Program-made: the position numbers and the translations under genes
Source: an uncultured Anaerovibrio sp.
GTDB lineage: Bacteria > Bacillota > Negativicutes > Selenomonadales > Selenomonadaceae
Assembly: GCA_934196075.1 (NCBI GenBank)
Contig: CAKPVW010000003.1
Location: forward strand, 1-64,000
Length of the DNA stretch: 64,000 nt
Direction of reading: 5' to 3'
Notes under the pieces: model-generated
Databases searched by the model: none
What the model was told of the DNA's origin: nothing
Seen by the model: the letters and a program-made list of their open reading frames with translations, nothing else
Shown here: piece after piece, positions 16,313 through 25,288 of the stretch
Layout: each line of letters starts with the position of its first letter
Position numbering within the stretch: position 1 is the first letter of the stretch

Positions 16313-18169
16313 TTATGATAAATGGGAAAGCACCCAATTAACATCTTTAGTAGTTTTTAGTTCTTCTAGAATCTTTTCATCTTCTAGCATAGTGCAAATA
16401 TTAGCTAGGATTTCCAGATGTTCATCACCAACACCTGCAATGCCGAAAATTAACTGAGCCTTTTCGGCACCGAAGTATACACCCTGTGGGTACTGAAGGC
16501 AGACAATACCGCTTTTCTTGACCGTGCCCTTAGCCTGACTGGTGCCATGAGGAATAGCTACTCCCATACCCATATAGGTAGATACCAGCTTTTCCCGTTC
16601 CAGCATGGCTGGAATATAGGATTCATCTACATAACCTAGCTTTACCAGCAGCTCACCAGCCTTGGCAATAGCTTCCTCTTTCGTTTCAGGCAGCTGTCCC
16701 AGCAGGATGCCATCTTTCACAATAATAGAATTGTTGCTAACATGGACAGTTTCTTCTTCCAAAGTAGGCTGTACCTCTAGAGCAGGGGCATCGCCAGTGG
16801 TTAGCTGCACATAGAGAGCGTCCAAAGCTGGATCGGCTAGGAAATTGCCAATGGTTACCAGCTGAGCCTGAGGAGCAGATTTTCTTGCTCTATCTGCCAA
16901 GGTGGTCTGCACTACCGCAATATCACAATCAGCAGGAATATTATCTACAGAGGTATTTTTTACCACAATTTCAGGACGCTGAGCCTTGATGCGATTGCGG
17001 AATTTGGTAGCTCCCATAGCAGAGGAGCCCATACCGGCATCACAGGCAAAAATGATTTTCTTTACATTAGTCTTTTCCAAACCAGTAAAGCTAGGAGCTT
17101 CGCCCTTGGCCTGAGCCTTTCTAGCAGCTACCTCCTTCTGAGCATCTTCCAGAGATTTGCTGCCTGCCATCTTGATAATAGGAGTTGCAATGGCAAAGGA
17201 AACGCCAGCGGCAATCAATACACCAGCTAGGACAATCAAGGTGTCAGACCCAGGAGCCATCATCAAAAAGGCGATAATGGAGCCAGGGGAGGCAGGGCCG
17301 GCAAGGCCAGCGCCAGTCATAGTAAACCAGAAAATAGCAGCTATATTACCGACAATAGGAGCAACTATAACCATAGGGTTCATCAGAACATAAGGAAAAT
17401 AGATTTCGTGAATACCACCGAAAAGATGAATAATTACAGCACTAGGCGCAGAATCCTTGGTGGTTTTGTCCTTGCAGAAGAACATATAGGCAAGAAGAAC
17501 GCCAAGACCAGGGCCAGGATTGGCCTCCAGCATATAGAGAATGGATTTGCCATGCTCCAGTACCTGAGCTGTAGCCAAAGGAGTAAAGATACCATGATTA
17601 ATGGCATTATTTAGGAACAAAACCTTAGCTGGCTCAATAAATATGGCAATTAGTGGCAGTAAATTGTGTTGTACCAAGGTATCTACGCCGACGGAAAGTA
17701 TTGCCAAAATGGCAGCCATTACAGGGCCGACAGCCCAATAGCCGAAGATAGCCAGTATCATGCCCAAAATACCGATGGAGAAATTGTTAATCAGCATTTC
17801 AAAGCCGGCCGGCATACGGTCCTCCATAAAGTTATCAAAGGTTTTGATAACCAGACCGGCCAGGGGACCCATAATCATGGCACCCATGAGCATAGTAATA
17901 TTCAAATCGCTGAGAATGGCACCAACTACCGCAATGGCACCAATTACCCGGCCTCTATCACCAGCTATCAAATAACCGCCGGTGGAGGCAATAAGTACAG
18001 GAATCAGATAGGTAAGCATTGGGCCTACCAAAGTGCTTAGCTGCTTATTTGGCAGCCAGCCAGTATCAATAAATAGGGCAGCCAGAAAGCCAAAGGCAAT
18101 CAGGGCGCCAATATTTGGCATAACCATGGAAGAAAGGAACTTGCCAAATTGTTGAACAGAATTTTTCAT
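16313..18169 (-). CDS. mtlA: PTS mannitol-family EIICBA component
   Basis: This 618-residue permease imports and phosphorylates a hexitol. Domains in order: a membrane IIC domain (about 1-340) with PNIGALIAFGFLAA and the GGIHEIYFPY substrate motif; a IIB domain with the phospho-Cys in CDAGMGSSAMGATKFR near 378; and a IIA domain near 470-618 with the phospho-His in IPHGT. The CBA order and length match E. coli MtlA. AGGAGG precedes the ATG at 18169; the frame extends to 18196 but lacks a better start. It is the last gene of a minus-strand operon. Substrate could be mannitol or a related sugar, since its operon partner is sorbose-phosphate-reductase-like. Confidence 0.9.
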   Translation of the reverse strand: MKNSVQQFGKFLSSMVMPNIGALIAFGFLAALFIDTGWLPNKQLSTLVGPMLTYLIPVLIASTGGYLIAGDRGRVIGAIAVVGAILSDLNITMLMGAMIMGPLAGLVIKTFDNFMEDRMPAGFEMLINNFSIGILGMILAIFGYWAVGPVMAAILAILSVGVDTLVQHNLLPLIAIFIEPAKVLFLNNAINHGIFTPLATAQVLEHGKSILYMLEANPGPGLGVLLAYMFFCKDKTTKDSAPSAVIIHLFGGIHEIYFPYVLMNPMVIVAPIVGNIAAIFWFTMTGAGLAGPASPGSIIAFLMMAPGSDTLIVLAGVLIAAGVSFAIATPIIKMAGSKSLEDAQKEVAARKAQAKGEAPSFTGLEKTNVKKIIFACDAGMGSSAMGATKFRNRIKAQRPEIVVKNTSVDNIPADCDIAVVQTTLADRARKSAPQAQLVTIGNFLADPALDALYVQLTTGDAPALEVQPTLEEETVHVSNNSIIVKDGILLGQLPETKEEAIAKAGELLVKLGYVDESYIPAMLEREKLVSTYMGMGVAIPHGTSQAKGTVKKSGIVCLQYPQGVYFGAEKAQLIFGIAGVGDEHLEILANICTMLEDEKILEELKTTKDVNWVLSHLS

Positions 18170-18229
18170 GGTGGCTCCTCCTAAAATATAATTCAAGATG
18201 GTTATATAGGAAGAACGAAGAAATATTGT

Positions 18230-19000
18230 TTAAATTACCTTTACATTATGCTGTTGGCAGCAGATTAAAAAATCTCTAGGCAGTTTGCCATCAGATACAA
18301 TAATGTCCACATCATCTAGCTGAGCAAAGGTAAAGGTACTATGCTTTTGCACTTTACTGGAGTCCATAAGGAGAATAACCTCCTGAGCATGCTTTATGGC
18401 TAGATGTTTCAGTCGGGCTTCCTCGTCAATGCTGCAGGTAAAGCCTGTGTCGTAGCTAAAGCTGGTAACCCCAATAAAGGCCTGCTTAAAGTGAACTCTT
18501 TCCAGCTCTCTGATGGCTGAAACACCGCATACACTATGGCTATAGCGGTTCAGCACACCTCCAGGCAGACAGATACGTGGCTGAGTAAGATTGGCCAGCT
18601 CAATGGCACAGGTGAGTCCTGAGGTATAAATCAGCCTTGCTTCGTCCGGGATGGACGCAGCCATCATAGTAGTAGTGCTGCCGGAATCCAAAAAAATGGT
18701 TTCCTCAGGCTGCAGCAGCTGGATCGCCTTTTGAGCAATGATTTGCTTTTCGTCTATATTCAAGATAGACCTCTTGTTGAGAAAATCATCTTTGCTGATG
18801 ACTGATTGGACAGTGCCTACGGATTTGGCACCACCGTGAATACGGACAATCATGCCGGCTTTATCTAGAGCCTTTAAATCTGTACGGAGGGTCATTTCTG
18901 AAACCTGAGGGAAATTGTCCTTCAAATCCCCAAAGGAAATAGAGCCTCTTTCGTTAATCAGAGAAACAATAGCATTCCTTCGCATTTCCATTGAATCCAT
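18230..19000 (-). CDS. DeoR-family transcriptional regulator
   Basis: An N-terminal winged helix (residues about 4-60, with VSEMTLRTDLKALDKAGMIVRIHGGA, the DeoR signature) is followed by a C-terminal sugar-phosphate sensor domain, with DSGSTTTMMA near 130 as the ligand-binding loop and GVTSFSYDTGFT near 185. It has 256 residues, normal for DeoR/GlpR. It probably senses a phosphorylated product of the PTS system encoded 60 bases downstream. Its ribosome site (GGGAGG) lies inside a stable hairpin at 19007-19043. Candidate operators near the operon promoter are described separately. Confidence 0.92.
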   Translation of the reverse strand: MDSMEMRRNAIVSLINERGSISFGDLKDNFPQVSEMTLRTDLKALDKAGMIVRIHGGAKSVGTVQSVISKDDFLNKRSILNIDEKQIIAQKAIQLLQPEETIFLDSGSTTTMMAASIPDEARLIYTSGLTCAIELANLTQPRICLPGGVLNRYSHSVCGVSAIRELERVHFKQAFIGVTSFSYDTGFTCSIDEEARLKHLAIKHAQEVILLMDSSKVQKHSTFTFAQLDDVDIIVSDGKLPRDFLICCQQHNVKVI

Positions 19001-19006
19001 AATATT

Positions 19007-19043
19007 AAGCCTCCCATCAGGTCAGAATGCCTATGGGAGGCTT
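19007..19043 (-). promoter_or_regulatory. Hairpin sequestering the deoR-type gene's ribosome site
   Basis: AAGCCTCCCAT (19007-19017) is an exact inverted repeat of ATGGGAGGCTT (19033-19043). In the minus-strand mRNA the GGGAGG that should serve the regulator gene (ATG at 19000) lies in the 3' arm. No U-run follows, so this is more likely translational control or a processing site than a terminator. Confidence 0.5.
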
Positions 19044-19054
19044 TCTGACATATT

Positions 19055-20323
19055 TTATTCTTTTATAAAATTGGCCAGCAGATATTCTTCAGCTTCTGGG
19101 CACCACAGGCCCTTGTTTTCATCAACAATATCTGCTAAAGCCAGATAACGCTGGTCATTTTTGGCTTCTCCCTGAGCCCGCAGGTCAGTGAGAGCAGTTA
19201 AAGGCATTTCCAGATGAGTATAAATCAGCTTTTTGCCACCTGGAATCTTTGGCAGGTTCAGAGTGGTTTCGGCTGCGGCATCCAGACCGCCAATATGAGT
19301 TACCATAACTGCAGGATTGATTCTTTTGGCAGCAGTCAGCTCCAGAGATTCAATCATATCAGCAGTATTACCACCGGTAGTACCCATAACATGAGTGGAA
19401 TTGTAGTGTACATCATAGAAATTCATGGTGGCACTAAATAGTTTGTCGGTAGGGCCAGCAAAGAAGTTGAGACAGCCATCTCTGCCCAGAATACCGCTGG
19501 ACTGTGTTACAACCGCAGAAACTGGGGCATAGCAGAGCACATCATCGTAGCCCGTGCCGCCAGAAAGCTGGCGCAGCTCTGCCACCGGATCCTCCATTTT
19601 GGCAGTGTTTACAAAGTGCAGCTCAATTCCATCTGCCTTGGCTTCCTCTGGTGGGAAAAGATGAGCAGCTCTGTCTAATCTATCCTGATTGATATCGGTA
19701 ACTACAATCATAGCTGGGCGGACATCACGATGGAGAGCGTAGGTGAGAGCACCAAGACCCATAGGGCCAGCTCCAGCCATAATAGCCAGCTTGCCATCCT
19801 TTTTGATGCCCATTTCATGGGTGTAAACGCCCATTTTGGTATGATAAGCTGCGTTGAAAGCTCCGATGCTGCAGGACATAGGCTCTGCCAAGGAAGCCTC
19901 ATAATAAGCCTTGCCCTTGTATTCCAGCAAACAGCCCAGCTCCATAACCTCAGCAGGAATAATGCAATAGGTAGTATCGCCACCGAAGAATTCATAGGAA
20001 TAGCCAGGGCTCCACATGGTTCCCTTGTAGTTCAGAGCTGGCTGTAGGGTAAATTTCATACCTGCCTTGAACTGGTGCTGATGATTTTTGCCAACCTTTA
20101 CAATATCACCGGCAAATTCATGGCCCATAATAGCAGGATGCTCTGCTACATCCTCATGTACACGCTTGTGTTCAGTACCCAGAATGGCGCATTTGTAGGT
20201 AGACATGCAGATACTGTCAGATACTACCTTTACCAGGATTTCATCATCAGTGATTTCTGGCAGTTCAAATTCATCCAAACGCAGGTCATTGGCACCATGA
20301 AGTCGTACAGCTTTTGCTTTCAT
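19055..20323 (-). CDS. Zinc-type alcohol dehydrogenase, L-sorbose-1-phosphate reductase-like
   Basis: This medium-chain dehydrogenase of 422 residues has a GroES-like N-terminal domain with GHEFAGDIVKVG near 67-78 and a Rossmann NAD(P) domain with AGAGPMGLGALTYA near 188-201. The extended length and the MCSTYK-like ISMSTYK area resemble sorbose/sorbitol phosphate dehydrogenases. In this operon it probably oxidises or reduces the hexitol phosphate delivered by the PTS permease. The exact substrate cannot be read from sequence. AAGGAGG precedes the ATG. It is the first gene of the operon, with a strong promoter 160 bases upstream. Confidence 0.8.
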   Translation of the reverse strand: MKAKAVRLHGANDLRLDEFELPEITDDEILVKVVSDSICMSTYKCAILGTEHKRVHEDVAEHPAIMGHEFAGDIVKVGKNHQHQFKAGMKFTLQPALNYKGTMWSPGYSYEFFGGDTTYCIIPAEVMELGCLLEYKGKAYYEASLAEPMSCSIGAFNAAYHTKMGVYTHEMGIKKDGKLAIMAGAGPMGLGALTYALHRDVRPAMIVVTDINQDRLDRAAHLFPPEEAKADGIELHFVNTAKMEDPVAELRQLSGGTGYDDVLCYAPVSAVVTQSSGILGRDGCLNFFAGPTDKLFSATMNFYDVHYNSTHVMGTTGGNTADMIESLELTAAKRINPAVMVTHIGGLDAAAETTLNLPKIPGGKKLIYTHLEMPLTALTDLRAQGEAKNDQRYLALADIVDENKGLWCPEAEEYLLANFIKE

Positions 20324-20438
20324 AATAAATTTCCTCCTTAATCATAAATGAAAATGACTTTTAGTTCAACAGTTTTTCTTTTGCAACGTGATATTATGCT
20401 GTATTCGTAAAAATAAGTTAGAATTGAGAAGATGACGC

Positions 20439-20546
20439 TTTTGAAATAACAGCATTGATTGTTGTTTCAAAACTATGGTTACATCATAGCAGGTGAAAAC
20501 TTCCTTGTCAACTGTTATTTTAAAAATAATTATTGTTGTTTCAAAA
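20439..20546 (-). promoter_or_regulatory. Promoter and candidate DeoR-type operators of the PTS operon
   Basis: On the minus strand TTGACA (complement of 20506-20511), a 17-bp spacer and TATGAT (complement of 20483-20488) form a near-perfect promoter. A 13-bp motif, TGTTGTTTCAAAA, occurs at 20460-20472 and 20534-20546. An inverted copy, TTTTGAAATAACA, lies at 20439-20451. The copies flank the promoter on both sides, as expected for a looping or blocking repressor. The regulator at 18230 is the likely ligand (inference). Confidence 0.6.
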
Positions 20547-20738
20547 ATTATTTTTAATTTGCGTGTAAATACTATTGACTATTGTCCATGAATAAATTAG
20601 AATAATGAAGAGTTTTCTGATAAACTTTGTTTTAGAAAAACATTTCCTGTGAATTATTCTTTTTAGTCCTGGAAAGAATATATGGCAGGATGAAAAAGTA
20701 TGGAGAATATCTTCTATATAGAAATATTCAAGATATTT

Positions 20739-20880
20739 AGCGCATGAGCCTGAACTTTGGTCGGGCTGACGAGGAAAGAGGTTGTCGAATTTTCAGCGGA
20801 TGCCTCTCGGTGGTGCCCCATCGAAAGCCTATGTTAAAGCTATTGGGTAACTGATGGTACAAAGCAGATGGTATGGGTAG
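20739..20880 (+). ncRNA. glmS ribozyme: glmS ribozyme/riboswitch
   Basis: The segment matches the glmS ribozyme core: AGCGC at 20739-20743 (the self-cleavage site is expected before G20740), GCCTGAACTTTGG, the GGCTGACGAGG stretch, GTTGTCGAATTTTC, and CGGATGCCTCTCGGT, in the right order and spacing. The ribozyme binds glucosamine-6-phosphate and cleaves its own mRNA, lowering GlmS synthesis. It lies 88 bases before the glmS start, in the expected orientation. Confidence 0.93.
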
Positions 20881-20968
20881 ACAGGACTTCCGGATGGATA
20901 GCTAGTATATAGAAGGTTTTCTGTCCTGTGCCAGCCTATGGATTGGCTGGTAGATACGGAGGTATATT

Positions 20969-22804
20969 ATGTGTGGTATTGTTGGTTATGTAGGTGACAA
21001 GCAGGCGGCAAAATTTCTGCTGGAGGGCTTGAACAAGCTGGAATACAGAGGTTATGACTCTGCTGGTATTGCCGTATACAATGACGAAAATGACAAGATT
21101 CGCGTAGAGAAAAGCGTTGGCCGTCTGGCAGAACTGGAGAAGAAGATTGATGGCAATGTGCCTGTAGGCTGCATTGGTATTGGTCACACTCGTTGGGCTA
21201 CCCATGGTGCTCCATCTGATTTGAACTCCCATCCTCATACAGATTGCACTGGAGATTTTGCAGTAGTGCACAATGGCATTATTGAAAATTATCTGGTTCT
21301 CAAGGAACAGCTGATTGAAAAGGGACATGTATTCAAGTCTGAGACTGATACTGAGGTATTGCCTCATCTTTTAGAGGAGGCTTATGAGGGAGATTTTGAG
21401 GCAGCAGTTCGCAAGGTGCTAAAGCAGATTGAGGGCTCTTATTCCATCGTATTTATGTCCAGACATGATCCTGATACTTTGATTTGTACCAAGCAGGATA
21501 ATCCGCTGGTTATTGGCTTGGGTGAGGGGGAGAACTTTATTGCCTCCGATATTCCTGCTATTATTGCCCGTACTCGCCGCACCTATATCATTAACGACGG
21601 GGAAGTAGCTGTAGTCAAGAAGGACTCTGTTTGGATTACCAATCGCCGTGGCGAGCCTATTACCAAGAAGGTATTTGAAGTTAATTGGAATGCTGAGGCA
21701 GCAGAAAAGGGCGGCTATGAGCATTTCATGCTGAAGGAAATCCATGAGCAGCCAAAGGCTGTAAGAGATACTCTTTCCGGACGTATTGCTCAGGACAATA
21801 GTGCGGTAGTATTGGATGAACTGAAGTGGACCAAGGAATATGTAAATTCTTTCTCTAGAGTGTTTATTATTGCCTGTGGTACTGCTTATCATGCAGGCTT
21901 GGTAGGCAAGTATTATATTGAGAATCTGGCTCGTATTCCAGTAGAGGTGGATATTGCTTCTGAGTTCCGTTATAGAAAGCCAATTATTGATGATAGCACT
22001 TTGACCATCGTAGTCAGTCAGTCTGGTGAGACCATTGATACCTTGGCTGCCTTGAAGGAAGCCAAGCGCCTTGGCTCCAAGACTATGGCTGTAACCAATG
22101 TGGTAGGTTCCTCTATTGCCCGTGAAGCAGATCAGGTAGTTTATACCTGGGCTGGCCCTGAAATTGCTGTAGCCTCCACCAAGGCTTATACTACCCAGTT
22201 GATTGTTATGTTCTTGCTGGGAGCTTATATGGCTGGTCTTAGAGAGACTGTAGATACGGAGCGTATGACCCAGCTGCTGACTCAGCTGAAGAATATTCCT
22301 AGTCAGATTAGCGAGACTTTGGAGGATGTAGAGCCTATTATGGCCTTTGCTCAGCAGTATGGCTATACCAATGATGCCTTCTTCTTGGGTCGTGCTTTGG
22401 ACTATTATGTAGCTTTGGAAGGTTCTCTGAAGCTGAAGGAAGTTTCCTACGTTCACGCTGAGGCCTATGCAGCTGGCGAGTTGAAGCATGGCACTTTGGC
22501 ATTGATTACCAGCGGTGTGCCTGTTATTGCCCTGGCTACTCAGAGAAGTGTCTATGAAAAGACTCTCAGCAATATCAAGGAGGTAAAGGCTCGTGATGCT
22601 GTAGTTATTGGTATTGCTGCTCAGGGTGATACTGAACTGAAGAAGTACACAGATCATGTTATCTATGTACCAAATACTGATGAGCTGATTATTCCATTGC
22701 TGACTGTACTGCCATTACAGCTGTTGGCATATTATACTGCCATTACCCGTGGCTGTGATGTGGATAAACCACGTAATCTGGCTAAGTCCGTAACTGTAGA
22801 GTAA
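20969..22804 (+). CDS. glmS: Glutamine--fructose-6-phosphate aminotransferase (isomerizing)
   Basis: GlmS makes glucosamine-6-phosphate from fructose-6-phosphate and glutamine, the entry step to cell-wall amino sugars. The catalytic Cys follows the initiator Met (MCGIVGYVGD). The glutaminase domain (about 1-240) has HTRWATHG and HNGIIENY. Two SIS domains follow (SQSGETIDT and SLKLKEVSYVHAEAYAAGELKHG). The C-terminus ends DKPRNLAKSVTVE, with the usual catalytic Lys. Its 611 residues are full length. ACGGAGG precedes the ATG, and a self-cleaving ribozyme lies in the leader. Confidence 0.97.
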   Translation: MCGIVGYVGDKQAAKFLLEGLNKLEYRGYDSAGIAVYNDENDKIRVEKSVGRLAELEKKIDGNVPVGCIGIGHTRWATHGAPSDLNSHPHTDCTGDFAVVHNGIIENYLVLKEQLIEKGHVFKSETDTEVLPHLLEEAYEGDFEAAVRKVLKQIEGSYSIVFMSRHDPDTLICTKQDNPLVIGLGEGENFIASDIPAIIARTRRTYIINDGEVAVVKKDSVWITNRRGEPITKKVFEVNWNAEAAEKGGYEHFMLKEIHEQPKAVRDTLSGRIAQDNSAVVLDELKWTKEYVNSFSRVFIIACGTAYHAGLVGKYYIENLARIPVEVDIASEFRYRKPIIDDSTLTIVVSQSGETIDTLAALKEAKRLGSKTMAVTNVVGSSIAREADQVVYTWAGPEIAVASTKAYTTQLIVMFLLGAYMAGLRETVDTERMTQLLTQLKNIPSQISETLEDVEPIMAFAQQYGYTNDAFFLGRALDYYVALEGSLKLKEVSYVHAEAYAAGELKHGTLALITSGVPVIALATQRSVYEKTLSNIKEVKARDAVVIGIAAQGDTELKKYTDHVIYVPNTDELIIPLLTVLPLQLLAYYTAITRGCDVDKPRNLAKSVTVE

Positions 22805-22818
22805 TTTGATTTTATTTT

Positions 22819-22850
22819 GCCCCCATGACTACGCTCATGGGGGCTTTAAA
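22819..22850 (+). terminator. Terminator of glmS
   Basis: GCCCCCATGA (22819-22828) pairs with TCATGGGGGC (22835-22844), followed by TTTAAATT. This is a strong GC-rich hairpin 15 bases after the glmS stop. Confidence 0.82.
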
Positions 22851-22872
22851 TTATGTTGTGAAAGAAAAATGT

Positions 22873-22901
22873 TTGACAAATTGGCTTCTTTGTACTAACA
22901 T
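22873..22901 (+). promoter_or_regulatory. Promoter of guaB
   Basis: TTGACA (22873-22878), a 17-bp spacer and TAACAT (22896-22901) form a likely sigma-A promoter between the glmS terminator and the guaB start. No purine riboswitch fold was recognised in the leader. Confidence 0.5.
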
Positions 22902-22983
22902 TAAAACAATATCTCTAGATATGATTCGGTTAGCAAGGCCCCTTGGGCATTCATTTTGTTTTTTACAGAAAGTAGGGATTAAG

Positions 22984-24483
22984 TTGGCATTCTATTTCAG
23001 TGAACCATCTCATACCTTTGGTGAGTACCTTCTGGTACCAGGTTATTCTTCTGATCAGTGCATTCCAGCAAATGTTTCCTTGAAGACTCCATTGGTAAAG
23101 TTCAAAAAAGGTGAAGAACCAAAGATTTCCATGAACATTCCAATGACCTCTGCAATTATGCAGTCTGTATCTGATGATCGCATGGCAGTAGCATTGGCTC
23201 GTGAGGGTGGCGTTTCCTTTATCTATGGTTCTCAGAGCATTGAGGAAGAGGCTGCTATGGTTGCCCGGGTAAAAAACTTTAAGTCCGGCTTTGTAGATAG
23301 CGATTCCAATATTACTCCAGATACAACTATTGCTGAGATTTTGGCACTGAAAGAAAAGACTGGTCATTCCACTATGGCTGTAACTGAGGATGGGACTCCT
23401 ACTGGCAAGCTGTTGGGTATTGTTACCAGCCGTGATTATCGTGTAACCCGCATGAGCTTGGAGACACCTGCCAAGGAATTTATGACTCCATTTGAAAAGC
23501 TGGTTTATGCTAGTGCTGATACTAGTCTGACTGAGGCTAATGATATTATCTGGGAAAACAAGCTGAATATGCTGCCATTGGTAGACGAGAATCAGCGCCT
23601 CCGCTATATGGTATTCCGCAAGGATTATACTGATAACAAGGAGCATGAGCTGGAATTGATTGATGCTCACAAGCGTTATATTGTTGGTGCTGGTATTAAT
23701 ACCAGGGATTATGCAGAACGTGTTCCTGCCCTTTTGAAGGCTGGTGCCGATGTACTGTGCATTGATTCATCTGAGGGATTCTCTGAGTGGCAGCGGATTA
23801 CTCTGAAGTACATTCATGAGAATTTCGGTGATGATGTTAAGGTTGGCGCAGGTAATGTTGTGGACCGGGAGGGCTTTATGTTCCTAGCCAAGGCTGGTGC
23901 TGACTTTATCAAAGTTGGTATTGGTGGCGGCTCCATCTGCATCACCCGTGAAACCAAGGGCATCGGCCGTGGTCAGGCTACTGCTCTGATTGATGTATGC
24001 AAGGCCCGTGATGAATATTATCAGGCTACTGGTGTTTATATTCCTGTATGCTCTGATGGTGGTATTGTTCACGATTATCATATGACCTTGGCTTTGGCTA
24101 TGGGTGCTGATTTTATGATGTTGGGACGTTATTTCTCCCGCTTTGATGAAAGCCCAACTGATGTGGTTAAGATTAACGGTACCTATTACAAGGAGTATTG
24201 GGGTGAGGGCTCCAATCGTGCCCGCAACTGGCAGCGTTATGATCTGGGCGGTGCCAAGAAGCTGTCCTTCGAGGAGGGTGTTGACTCCTATGTACCATAT
24301 GCAGGCAGTCTGAAGGATAATGTAGGCATTACCCTGAGCAAGATTCGTTCTACCATGTGCAACTGTGGTGCTCTCAGCATTCCTGAGCTGCAGGAAAAGG
24401 CCCGCTTGACTTTGGTATCTTCTACCAGTATCGTAGAGGGTGGTTCTCACGATGTTGTGCTTCGTGACAGCATCAACCACTAA
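22984..24483 (+). CDS. guaB: IMP dehydrogenase, Tritrichomonas-like type
   Basis: GuaB oxidises IMP to XMP, the committed step to GMP. The catalytic-Cys loop reads [20 protein letters not shown] instead of the usual bacterial GPGSICTTR. The flap region has [13 protein letters not shown] and [16 protein letters not shown]. These features, and the ending [12 protein letters not shown] then [16 protein letters not shown], recall the IMPDH of the protozoan Tritrichomonas foetus. The CBS region (about 125-235) is present. The TTG at 22984 gives 499 residues starting [20 protein letters not shown], which matches that family's N-terminus. The frame is open to 22825, but that part overlaps the glmS terminator and the promoter. 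Confidence 0.92.
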   Translation: MAFYFSEPSHTFGEYLLVPGYSSDQCIPANVSLKTPLVKFKKGEEPKISMNIPMTSAIMQSVSDDRMAVALAREGGVSFIYGSQSIEEEAAMVARVKNFKSGFVDSDSNITPDTTIAEILALKEKTGHSTMAVTEDGTPTGKLLGIVTSRDYRVTRMSLETPAKEFMTPFEKLVYASADTSLTEANDIIWENKLNMLPLVDENQRLRYMVFRKDYTDNKEHELELIDAHKRYIVGAGINTRDYAERVPALLKAGADVLCIDSSEGFSEWQRITLKYIHENFGDDVKVGAGNVVDREGFMFLAKAGADFIKVGIGGGSICITRETKGIGRGQATALIDVCKARDEYYQATGVYIPVCSDGGIVHDYHMTLALAMGADFMMLGRYFSRFDESPTDVVKINGTYYKEYWGEGSNRARNWQRYDLGGAKKLSFEEGVDSYVPYAGSLKDNVGITLSKIRSTMCNCGALSIPELQEKARLTLVSSTSIVEGGSHDVVLRDSINH

Positions 24484-24495
24484 AATTTGTTTGCT

Positions 24496-24532
24496 AACAG
24501 CTTGGAAGTTTTGGCTTCCAGGCTGTTTTTTT
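24496..24532 (+). terminator. Terminator of guaB
   Basis: AACAGCTTGGAAG (24496-24508) pairs with CTTCCAGGCTGTT (24515-24527), apart from a bulge, followed by TTTTT. It is 13 bases after the stop codon. Confidence 0.82.
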
Positions 24533-24597
24533 AGTCTTTTTTCATCTATAATGAGTATAATATTTAAAAATTACGTAATTTTAAAGGAGGTCTTGCT

Positions 24598-25272
24598 ATG
24601 CGGGTTTTGCTGGCTGAAGATGATCTAAAGCTTGGCAAGCTGGTTCAATATATGTTGGAGCAGAATCAGATTGCTACTGAATGGGTGAAGGATGGGGAGC
24701 AGGCATATGATTATGCTTCCTATGATGAATATGATGTGGTAATCCTGGATTGGATGATGCCGGCCATGTCAGGGGTAGATGTTTGTAAAAAATTACGAGC
24801 CAATGGTTATCAAAAGGCCATTATGCTGTTGACTGCCAGAGATGCTGTAGAAGACAGAGTAACTGGCTTGGATGCTGGGGCTGATGATTATTTGGTCAAG
24901 CCTTTTGAATTTGATGAGCTAATGGCCAGATTGAGAGCTTTGGGCCGTCGCAGCAGTCAGAAAATTCAGTTGGATGTTATGGAGTTGGGGGAATTTACTT
25001 TGGATAGAACCTCCAAGGTTTTGCGCCACAAGGATAGCATTATTCAGCTTTCCCCTAGAGAGTTTCAAATTTTTGATTTGCTGGTACAAAATGTCGGCAT
25101 TGTAGTGCCAAGAGATATTATTTTGGATCGTATTTGGGGACTAGAATCAGAGGTTAGCTCTAACAATATTGATTCCTATGTGAAGCTGTTGCGGAAAAAG
25201 CTGGAGGCAGCAGAAGGAAAATTTTTGATTAATACAATAAGGGGTGTTGGTTATAAACTGGAGATTAAATAA
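24598..25272 (+). CDS. OmpR/PhoB-family response regulator
   Basis: The N-terminal receiver domain (about 1-115) has the acidic pocket AEDD (near 6-9), the phospho-Asp in VILDWMMP (near 51), the Thr in LLTARD and the Lys in LVKPFEF (near 101). The C-terminal winged helix (about 130-222) has LSPREFQIFDLL and NIDSYVKLLRKK, ending in the usual GVGYKL. It has 224 residues. AAAGGAGG precedes the ATG. It partners with the kinase gene that follows. The signal and targets are unknown. Confidence 0.93.
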   Translation: MRVLLAEDDLKLGKLVQYMLEQNQIATEWVKDGEQAYDYASYDEYDVVILDWMMPAMSGVDVCKKLRANGYQKAIMLLTARDAVEDRVTGLDAGADDYLVKPFEFDELMARLRALGRRSSQKIQLDVMELGEFTLDRTSKVLRHKDSIIQLSPREFQIFDLLVQNVGIVVPRDIILDRIWGLESEVSSNNIDSYVKLLRKKLEAAEGKFLINTIRGVGYKLEIK

Positions 25273-25288
25273 GTGCAAGCTTACCAAC

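Noticed and set aside
21419-22657. 412-residue ORF on the minus strand opposite glmS
   Set aside because: It is a shadow of glmS codon bias, with no domain or ribosome site.
22825-22983. N-terminal extension of guaB from 22825
   Set aside because: It overlaps the glmS terminator and the guaB promoter and is not IMPDH-like; the TTG at 22984 fits the family.
22850-22983. Purine or guanine riboswitch before guaB
   Set aside because: No conserved three-way junction core could be found; only a promoter and a short CAAGG/CCTTG stem.
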